Translations under genes and position numbers: made by a program | The notes under the pieces: generated by a model | What the model saw: only the letters and a program-made list of their open reading frames with translations | Databases searched by the model: none | Told to the model about the DNA's origin: nothing | Part shown: in pieces, positions 59,301-64,000 of the stretch | Layout: each line of letters opens with the position of its first letter | Position numbering within the stretch: the stretch's first letter is position 1 | Assembly: GCA_024220525.1 (NCBI GenBank) | Contig: JAMYWO010000115.1 | Coordinates: forward strand, 24,099 to 88,098 | Length of the DNA stretch: 64,000 bases | Origin: Cochliopodium minus | Lineage: Eukaryota > Discosea > Himatismenida > Cochliopodiidae | Direction of reading: 5' to 3'

Positions 59301-60438
59301 TAACTTTCTTGTTGGACATTTGAAGGTTCTGAGATTGAGACTCCTCTGTCTGGTTTTCTATACATGACATGATCAACGAGCGAACTACTTGTCCACACAA
59401 ATTAGGGTAGTTTTCAAAGATGAGAAGAAAAAATTTGGTCAAAGAATTAATGTCGTACCTTTCTATAAACCTCCCAGAAAGCATAATGTTTGCAAACATC
59501 AACAAAGACTCACTGTAATTGTATAGAACATCTTTACAAAGCAAAACGTTTTCGATCTGATCAGCCATGATATCTCCGTCGGATATTTTTGTCAACAAAG
59601 CTTCTTTGATGAACTCTTTGTATTGTGTACAACAAGACAGAGCAAGCAAAATGAAAATGTCCGTTACTGTGATCTCGCTTTTTATAATGTCTTTGATGAA
59701 AAGAACTGTGAATTCTGTTGGGGAGAGCTTGAGAGATGATATCAACACTTCCAACAGTAGTGGCAACGATTCTCTCAGGTTCTTTTGAGAGATACTTTTT
59801 CTCACTGAGTTTATCACTTTTAGATAGATTTTCTTTGTTGCTGTTCTTATCAATGTTCTCAATATCGTTGGTAAATCTTCTTTATCTGCCACATTTAATG
59901 CAGAAACGATCAAATTGAATGCCTCTAACTTAAATATGTTAAAAAATTGCAAATAATTTTAATGATATAACGATATAATTGGTATGTGATGGTATATATT
60001 TCATTCATTCCCTTTTACCTTTAATTTATCATTCAATTTTATCTCTGCCATTGCCCCAATCAATGCCACTTGATAATCAATATTCAAATTAAAGAGTTCT
60101 TTCATTGTCTCAAAGATTATATTGATTTGTTCTTCATCTTCTCCCACAATGCAAGGGATATATTCGATCAATAATTTCGCTTCACCATGCCAACCAAGCA
60201 TATTTGAATAAAATTGTATCAATGAAATGGATGGAGTGATTCTATTTGATAAAAATTGAAGAATGAGCTTTATTTCTTTGTTTGATTCTGAAGTTTCGAT
60301 TTTTTTCAACAATTTATGGCAGGTTTGAAGATGTTTATCTCCATCATTCAATAATTCCTCACATATATTCAACATTTGAACTATATCTGTTGTTTTCTCG
60401 AGAAAATCATATATTTCCTTCTCTTTATTTGCCTCCAT
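56370..60438 (-). CDS. FANCI: FANCI homologue (Fanconi anaemia ID2 complex)
   Basis: An all-helical solenoid protein of about 1,290 residues (human FANCI 1,328) in three long exons. FANCI pairs with FANCD2 and is monoubiquitinated during inter-strand crosslink repair. Recognisable stretches: LRTLIRTATKKIYLKVINSV (the equivalent of QLLVLSSKGSRKSVLEGII), KKKPSLRNSLLIFVQKQLCY then ANLPDNQICGVIVASHLLLN (human: [32 protein letters not shown]), and WYLPMLILMLLKIKWDKGPE at the position of the human ubiquitinated-lysine segment. The C-terminus is acidic then basic (ENDEMSEGEY-type region, DDDEDEDEEDD, HRKRKLNK), like the human EDGL/KKKRKK tail. Introns: about 59955-60018 and 57696-57750. FANCD2 is the main alternative; the match pattern favours FANCI. 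Confidence 0.72.
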
Positions 60439-60832
60439 TTTTTTTTTTTTTTTTTATTCAAAACTTTTAAAATTTAAAAATTTAATCTTACCATCAGATC
60501 TAAACAATAAATATACTTCATAGGGTAGGAAATCACAATTTTTCATTTAATTATAACATTTCAGCATTGTTTCCAGTTTAAAATAAGTTGTGAGAACAAC
60601 AAACTTTTGAAAACGGAAGAAATAAAACTTTGAACCAAAAAAAAAATAAAGATTTTCTGTTAAATTTATAAAATATCTATAAAGTCACTGGTGAAATATA
60701 TGTTAATTTGTAATTCTTTTTTGATTTTTTGAATTTTTTTTTGAATCACTGAAAATTTTTTTTTTTGACACATTTGAAAAAAAAAGTGTCATTTTAATAT
60801 ATAAATAAAAAAAAAATTTGACTTTGAAAATA
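60439..60832. other. Intergenic region between FANCI and the secreted-protein gene
   Basis: A 394-bp AT-rich divergent promoter region. No open frame, repeat or RNA gene is recognised. Confidence 0.45.
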
Positions 60833-62037
60833 ATGAGATACCTTACAAATTGTATTCTATTCTTCATCTTATTTGTAAATTTGGGTAATAAATTAAATAG
60901 ATCTTTCTATATTCTCACATAAAATAATTCGAAAAGCATTCACCAATCAGATATTTATAAATACAAGAGATGGAGAAGTGATCTTCCCAGATGAATTAAA
61001 TGATCAAAATCATCAAATTTTGAAATCAGCATATTTCTCAGAGAAGTTTTTCAGAGATGGATATTGTTTACCGTAAAAAAAAAAAAAAGAAAAATTCCCA
61101 TTCAAATTTATAAGGAGGAATAACTCTCTTATATCTTTATTAGAATCCAATTGAAAGATGTTAAAGAAGTGATAGTGAATAATGAATGTATTTATAACCA
61201 AACAAGGGTTGAATTCGAAAGCGTAGATCCAAGTGATTCACTCAAATATTTTCTCTGCAGAAGAGGGGAGAACAATTCTAGCTTTACCATTGAGATTGAT
61301 AATAATACTTTTACCTTCCCAACTACTAATACTGAAGTTTTGGATTGCACTGCAAGTTGTTCATTGGTGATCAATGATTGGGGATTGAATTATAATTTCA
61401 TCAAGACCAAACCCGGTGCAACAATCACATTTGTATACAATTTTACAAGCATCCCAGTTCCAGAAGTGGGTAAATTAATCAAAAAAAATATATTTTCCGT
61501 TTATTATACTGTCAAAATGTCATTAGAGAATTATTGGAGTGATGTTATTGAATAAAGATTTATAAATCAAAAATATACTTCAAATTATTCAGTCTAAAAT
61601 GAATATCATAATCAGAAGAATCACAATCGATTTACTTAATTTATTACTTTATGATTTTATTTAATAAAACGAAATCAATTTTTCTTGGAAATTAGAAAAA
61701 CATTTTTTTTTTACTAATCAAAACAACTTTACCAAATTTTGTCGATTCTTCTTACAATCAATCTTTTTTAAAAGGAATCTTTGAATTAGATTTGAGTTCA
61801 GGAAATTGCACCAAGAAAGCAGATAGCCTCTTTAACTTTGATGGAATCTCTTCTCAAAACAGCTTCAAAATGATCGTCCCAAGAAGTTTGGCAGGACAAA
61901 CCATTGATTTCTCTGTATTTCCATTCTGTGGCATTTCTGATCTTTGGAACGGAAAGTTGGTTGTAGGAAAAGTAAAAAGCCAAGTTTATACCTTATACTA
62001 TCCTCAATACTTTTATGGAAGTCAATGTTTGAATTAA
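60833..62037 (+). CDS. Secreted or lumenal protein of unknown family
   Basis: ATG 60833 gives MRYLTNCILFFILFVNLG, a clear signal peptide, ending at a short intron. The next exons read FINTRDGEVIFPDELNDQNH, then QLKDVKEVIVNNECIYNQTR (from about 61143), FLCRRGENNSSFTIEI, CTASCSLVINDWGLNYN and TITFVYNFTSIPVPEV. After an intron of about 300 bp (61470-61774) comes IFELDLSSGNCTKKADSLFN, FCGISDLWNGKL and YYPQYFYGSQCLN, TAA 62035. Several N-x-S/T sequons (NQT, NNSS, NFT, NCT) and paired cysteines fit an extracellular beta-rich protein. No GPI or membrane anchor is visible at the C-terminus. About 280 residues. I do not recognise the family. Confidence 0.65.
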
Positions 62038-62133
62038 AAATTAAATTTATTTAATTTTTTTTTATACATTTTTTTTTTATTTAATTTTATTTTTTAAATG
62101 ATTTACAAAATGGAATTGAAAAAAAAGAGAATG

Positions 62134-62763
62134 TCATTTGTTTATTATCCTTGAATATGGCAATCCTGAAATCACAAGCATTATTATCCACATAGCTACC
62201 AAAAATAGAAGGAAAGAATCCAAAATCCCTCCAAAATCCAAGAATTTTAGTGAATGAATTTTCATTAACCAACTGCAATACTCTTTAGGAAGTTTTATCC
62301 AATTCCTAAGGAACCTAAAGTTGGATTGATTAACATAATGAGTTAATTTTGATTGAAAAAAAAGAAATATTTACCTGTATAAAAATCCAGTGAAACAAAC
62401 AATAAATATAGGGATGGCAGCAATAAATGATAAATTATAATGTGTTTTCCTTGTATTCAATTCACAATTCAATAGCTTATTTATCTCTATTTTCTTCTCT
62501 TTCTTAAAAAAGCTCATCTTCATACCTGTCAATACAATTAGGCACATCAAAAAACCCAATACGATGGGATAATAAGATTGGATGTTGATAATGCTCATCT
62601 GATGGAGTCGCATCAAAATTTTGAAATTATGTTTGTCTAATCCCAAATCCTTCAAGAAAGCATAAGCGAATCCAGTAATGGCAGTCAAAACAATAAAAGG
62701 AGCTAAAATACTAGCAATTATATTGTGAAAGGATCTATTATTTTGATTGATAAATGCTTTCAT
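62134..62763 (-). CDS. Four-helix membrane protein, PepSY-associated-TM-like
   Basis: Two exons, about 185 residues. MKAFINQNNRSFHNIIASIL is followed by hydrophobic helix 1 (LAPFIVLTAITGFAYAFL). Next is LMRLHQMSIINIQSYYPIVL with helix 2 (GFLMCLIVLTGMKM), THYNLSFIAAIPIFIVCFTG as helix 3, an intron (about 62277-62372), and HSLKFLDFGGILDSFLLFLV with helix 4 ending MLVISGLPYSRIINK, TGA 62134. The pattern of a His before each helix pair and T-G/S-G at helix ends resembles bacterial PepSY-associated TM proteins. This is a weak fold-level resemblance, not a firm family call. If correct, it would be unusual in a eukaryote and may be a bacterial acquisition that has gained an intron. Confidence 0.45.
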
Positions 62764-62830
62764 TTTTATTTTATTTTATTTTAATAATTTATTTTGATGA
62801 TATTTTGAAGTTTTTCAAAATTTTTTTGTT

Positions 62831-64000
62831 TTAGTTTCCTGTTGCAAATAATAAGACAGCAGAAACTAAATTTCTTGGTTTCAAAACAAGGGGAATAGAC
62901 AAATTCTTCCAAAATCTGACGAGCATATACTTGCTTGGCGGAGAAGAAGGACCATTAGTAGTGGTATCGACACTAGGAGGAGGAGTGCTAGAGTTAGGTT
63001 GGGATTCTGTCTTTTTGTTCAATTCAGATTGCAACTTCTCAAGATCTTCTTTGTGCTTCTGTATATTCTTGGTAGATTCCTTAAGAGCATTCTCCTTGAT
63101 CTTGGATTCGTTCTCTTGTAACTTTTTGATTTGGGTCTTGAGATCGTTGATTTTGTTGGTATACTCCTTTTCGATGATATCATTCTTTGAAATCTCTTGT
63201 TGCAAGTACTGAATTCTTTGGTAGAGAAGACTGGTAGACTCGTCCTTTTCGTTGTTTATTCTGCTGATTGTCCTTTCTTTGAACGTGATATCTTCGTTGA
63301 GCTTTTTGACTTTGGTGTTGAGGTTTTTCTCTTCTTCAAGAGCTTTGTTGAGATTGATTTCAGTTTGTGATGCTTTGTTCTTTTCTTCTTCATAGAGTTT
63401 TTTGTACATTTCTACTTGTTCTTCGAGAGTCTTTGGTTTACTATTTTCTTTCTCTAATCTTTCCTTTTCGAGGCGTTCTTTCTCTAATCTTTCATTTTCA
63501 AGTCTTTCTTTCTCTAATCTTTCCTTTTCAGTTCTTTCTTTCTGTTCTTTTTCTAACCTTTCCTTCTCAAGACGTTCCTTCTCTAACCTTTCCTTCTCAA
63601 GGCGTTCTTTCTCTAATCTTTCTTTCTCAAGACGTTCCTTCTCTAACCTTTCCTTCTCAAGGCGTTCTTTCTCAAGTTTTTCCTTCTCAATACGTTCCTT
63701 CTCTAACCTTTCCTTCTCAAGGCGTTCTTTCTCTAATCTTTCCTTCTCAAGGCGTTCCTTCTCTAATCTTTCTTTTTCAAGTATTTCTTTCTCAATACGT
63801 TCTTTCTCTAATCTTTCCTTCTCAAGGCGTTCTTTCTCTAATCTTTCTTTCTCAAGACGTTCCTTCTCTAACCTTTCCTTCTCAAGGCGTTCTTTCTCAA
63901 GTATTTCCTTCTCAAGGCGTTCCTTCTCAAGTTTTTCCTTCTCAATACGTTCCTTCTCTAACCTTTCCTTCTCAAGGCGTTCTTTCTCGAGTCTTTCCTT
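62831..64000 (-). CDS. Long coiled-coil protein with KERLEKE repeats, N-terminal part outside window
   Basis: From the right edge to about 63425 the minus strand encodes near-perfect KERLEKE units. This continues into a non-repeated coiled coil ([60 protein letters not shown]), a proline/serine linker ([15 protein letters not shown]) and a C-terminus with [20 protein letters not shown] and LFATGN, TAA 62831. The last 25 residues are hydrophobic enough to be a tail anchor. The CH-domain gene at 6070-6954 has the same repeat type but lacks a C-terminus, so this may show what that paralogue looks like. Truncated by the window, not by mutation as far as seen. Confidence 0.7.
   Translation of the reverse strand, partial: KERLEKERLEKERLEKERIEKEKLEKERLEKEILEKERLEKERLEKERLEKERLEKERLEKERLEKERIEKEILEKERLEKERLEKERLEKERLEKERLEKERIEKEKLEKERLEKERLEKERLEKERLEKERLEKERLEKERLEKERLEKEQKERTEKERLEKERLENERLEKERLEKERLEKENSKPKTLEEQVEMYKKLYEEEKNKASQTEINLNKALEEEKNLNTKVKKLNEDITFKERTISRINNEKDESTSLLYQRIQYLQQEISKNDIIEKEYTNKINDLKTQIKKLQENESKIKENALKESTKNIQKHKEDLEKLQSELNKKTESQPNSSTPPPSVDTTTNGPSSPPSKYMLVRFWKNLSIPLVLKPRNLVSAVLLFATGN
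63430..64000 (-). repeat. Tandem repeat encoding KERLEKE units
   Basis: Over 570 bp built of 21-bp units (AAGGCGTTCTTTCTCTAATCT-like on the plus strand) with higher-order groups. It runs off the window end. Unit-to-unit identity is high, so copy number is prone to assembly error. Confidence 0.9.

Overview
The window is nuclear DNA from a very AT-rich, intron-dense unicellular eukaryote. Evidence for this: small GT-AG introns (mostly about 45-90 bp, one of 23 bp) interrupt nearly every gene; the genetic code is standard, with TAA, TAG and TGA all used as stops; and genes are tightly packed on both strands, with some neighbouring coding ends only 14-30 bp apart. The gene content (ROCO kinase, stand-alone CLU-domain proteins, ankyrin proteins, NELF-E, FANCI, POLB, VPS13) fits a free-living amoeboid or flagellate protist such as Amoebozoa, Anaeramoebae or Heterolobosea. 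I cannot name the species from sequence alone. No rRNA, tRNA, CRISPR array or intact transposon was recognised.

Layout. 1-7 kb: DNA polymerase beta (+, 5' end outside the window), N-terminal glutamine amidohydrolase NTAQ1 (-), a class III aminotransferase like ethanolamine-phosphate phospho-lyase (-), and a calponin-homology plus coiled-coil protein cut at an ambiguous base (-). 7-18.7 kb: a giant VPS13 bridge-type lipid-transfer protein with an apparent F-box inserted (-), then NELF-E (-). 18.9-25.6 kb: a multidomain protein with ankyrin repeats, Roc GTPase, COR, protein kinase and a ubiquitin-specific-protease-like domain that has lost its catalytic residues (+). This is the most unusual gene in the window. 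25.7-30 kb: two tandem CLU-domain paralogues (-). 30.7-33.5 kb: the splicing factors CWC25 (+) and CWC15 (-), convergent. 33.9-41.2 kb: a bromodomain protein (+), RNase P subunit RPP21 (-) and a DAG-lipase-like class 3 lipase with a long C-terminal extension (-). 42.3-49.5 kb: SBDS with a large charged repeat tail, a p47-like UBX protein and a UBE2Q-type E2 (all +). 49.6-54 kb: a frameshifted ankyrin gene (-), a small conserved protein with a 9-nt micro-exon (+) and a type I membrane protein (-). 54-60.4 kb: ITPA/HAM1 (+), PEMT (-) and FANCI (-). 60.8-64 kb: a secreted protein (+), a PepSY-TM-like membrane protein (-) and the C-terminal part of a KERLEKE-repeat coiled-coil protein (-) running off the right end.

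There is no operon logic, as expected for a eukaryote. Themes do recur: ubiquitin signalling (NTAQ1, F-box VPS13, ROCO/USP-like, UBX, UBE2Q, FANCI), RNA processing and transcription (CWC25, CWC15, RPP21, NELF-E, SBDS, bromodomain), genome and nucleotide-pool maintenance (POLB, FANCI, ITPA), and phospholipid metabolism (phospho-lyase-like enzyme, PEMT, lipase, VPS13). Intron models were assembled by hand from reading frame, splice phase and family similarity, so splice sites are proposals.
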